DNA from: Balneolaceae bacterium
Lineage (GTDB): Bacteria > Bacteroidota > Rhodothermia > Balneolales > Balneolaceae
Length of the DNA: 64,000 nt
Direction: 5' to 3'
Assembly (NCBI GenBank): GCA_007134695.1
Contig: SLKI01000020.1
Span: 62,001 to 126,000, forward strand
Shown: positions 63,327 to 64,000 of the stretch, piece by piece
How the letters are laid out: every line of letters starts with the position of its first letter
Numbering within the stretch: position 1 is the first letter of the stretch
Program-made: the position numbers and the translations under genes
Notes under the pieces: generated by a model
What the model was told of the DNA's origin: nothing
Seen by the model: the letters and a program-made list of their open reading frames with translations, nothing else
Database searches by the model: none

Positions 63327-64000
63327 ATGAGGATTGAATCCGATTTATCACTGGAAAAGTACCGGGATACCAGGAAACCGGGCTCCTATCAGTGGTGGTA
63401 TTTTGACGGCATCTCCGACGACGGTCTGTATGCATTCACAATTATTTTCTATCTGGGGAATCCTTTTTCACAAAGATATATCAGGGCTCTTGAACGTTTA
63501 CACTCCGGCAAGATGAGCAGGGCGGGTCATCCGGGGATTGCCGACGATAAATTAGGAGATGCAGGAAATGATGAGACTGTCGCGAAAGCCTATCCGGCGA
63601 TCTCCATATCAGTTTACAAGAGTGGGAAACCGGTCTATTACGGATTTCGTGAACATCAGCACGATGATGCCGGGTTTGGTTCCGACAGGTTAACGATCAG
63701 GATCGGGCAAAATCGGATCGAACGGGAATGTGAAGAGGACCGGTTGATCTACCGGCTATCTCTGAATCAGAAACTGCCGTCCGGAGATCGAATTTCGGGC
63801 ACCTTGGCGCTGGAATCAATAAACTTTACTCTAACTGAAGCAGAATACGATGCTGAAACAAATGCCCAGGCTGACTCTAAAGTCAGATCCGAAACGGTAG
63901 TTGGGGAAAAAGAGGTGGAAACAGAGAGTCTGCACCTTTGGAATCTGTTGCAACCTGTCTCTCGAGTTGATGGCGAACTGAATATAGATGGATACCAAGA
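63327..64000 (+). CDS. Carotenoid 1,2-hydratase (CrtC)-like, truncated by window end
   Basis: The reading frame starts at 63327 (ATG, or TTG three bases earlier) and is open to the window edge, 224 codons in view. YQWWYFDGISDDGLYAFTII followed by FYLGNPFSQRY closely resembles the N-terminus of CrtC-type carotenoid hydratases, which are lipocalin-like. Hydration of a C1,2 double bond of acyclic carotenoids would be the reaction. The C-terminal half is missing, so assignment relies on this block and on the divergent glycosyltransferase next door. Confidence 0.72.
   Translation, partial: MRIESDLSLEKYRDTRKPGSYQWWYFDGISDDGLYAFTIIFYLGNPFSQRYIRALERLHSGKMSRAGHPGIADDKLGDAGNDETVAKAYPAISISVYKSGKPVYYGFREHQHDDAGFGSDRLTIRIGQNRIERECEEDRLIYRLSLNQKLPSGDRISGTLALESINFTLTEAEYDAETNAQADSKVRSETVVGEKEVETESLHLWNLLQPVSRVDGELNIDGYQ

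Overview
The window looks like a contiguous chromosomal segment from a Bacteroidota-Chlorobiota relative, most likely Balneolota or Rhodothermota. This is inferred from gene content, not from any search: bacillithiol synthesis (bshC), DUF4837 and DUF971 proteins, an atpDC pair away from the other ATP synthase genes, HPr kinase with no PTS genes nearby, FutA/FbpB-type iron uptake, a trp operon, and many starts without a Shine-Dalgarno sequence. There is no phage, insertion sequence, CRISPR array or rRNA. One tRNA (Ser, CGA) is present.

Layout. 1-5 kb: a secreted beta-propeller/amidohydrolase, an AI-2E-type permease and tRNA-Ser. 5-11 kb: a DUF4236 protein, a long AT-rich intergenic region with a candidate ~75-nt small RNA, and two tandem paralogous soluble Aer-like PAS proteins. 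11-20.7 kb: TPR lipoprotein, OsmC, methyltransferase, beta-hydroxyacid dehydrogenase, CPBP protease, TlpA-like thioredoxin, arsenite methyltransferase with a palindromic operator-like site, DUF21/CBS protein, endonuclease IV and an MgtC/DUF4010 protein. 20.7-31.7 kb: valS, rsmB, atpDC, acyltransferase, RNA methyltransferase, FKBP and small conserved proteins. 31.8-36.3 kb: ferric iron binding protein and permease, convergent across an inverted heptamer repeat, then a phytoene-dehydrogenase-like oxidoreductase. 36.7-47.6 kb: housekeeping genes (bifunctional nuclease, bshC, FTHF cyclo-ligase, tmk, aroE, laccase-domain protein, dxr-rseP-psd-pssA). 47.7-55.8 kb: a complete trp operon, trpE-trpS-trpG-trpD-trpC-trpF-trpB-trpA. 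55.8-64 kb: DUF4837, DUF4870, an orphan response regulator, a run of minus-strand genes (glycosyltransferase, xer recombinase, hpf, hprK, M23 peptidase) and the start of a carotenoid hydratase-like gene cut by the window end.

The most notable element is ahead of trpE. A 23-codon leader peptide with three consecutive Trp codons is followed by mutually exclusive hairpins and an intrinsic terminator, the full anatomy of ribosome-mediated transcription attenuation. The controlled operon includes trpS, so biosynthesis and tRNA charging of Trp would share one sensor.

Other points of interest are the PAS proteins with decayed chemoreceptor-like hairpins, the candidate small RNA with its own promoter and terminator, the palindrome in front of arsM, a Gly-to-Ser change at the self-cleavage site of phosphatidylserine decarboxylase, and several degenerate 19-24-bp tandem arrays confined to intergenic regions.
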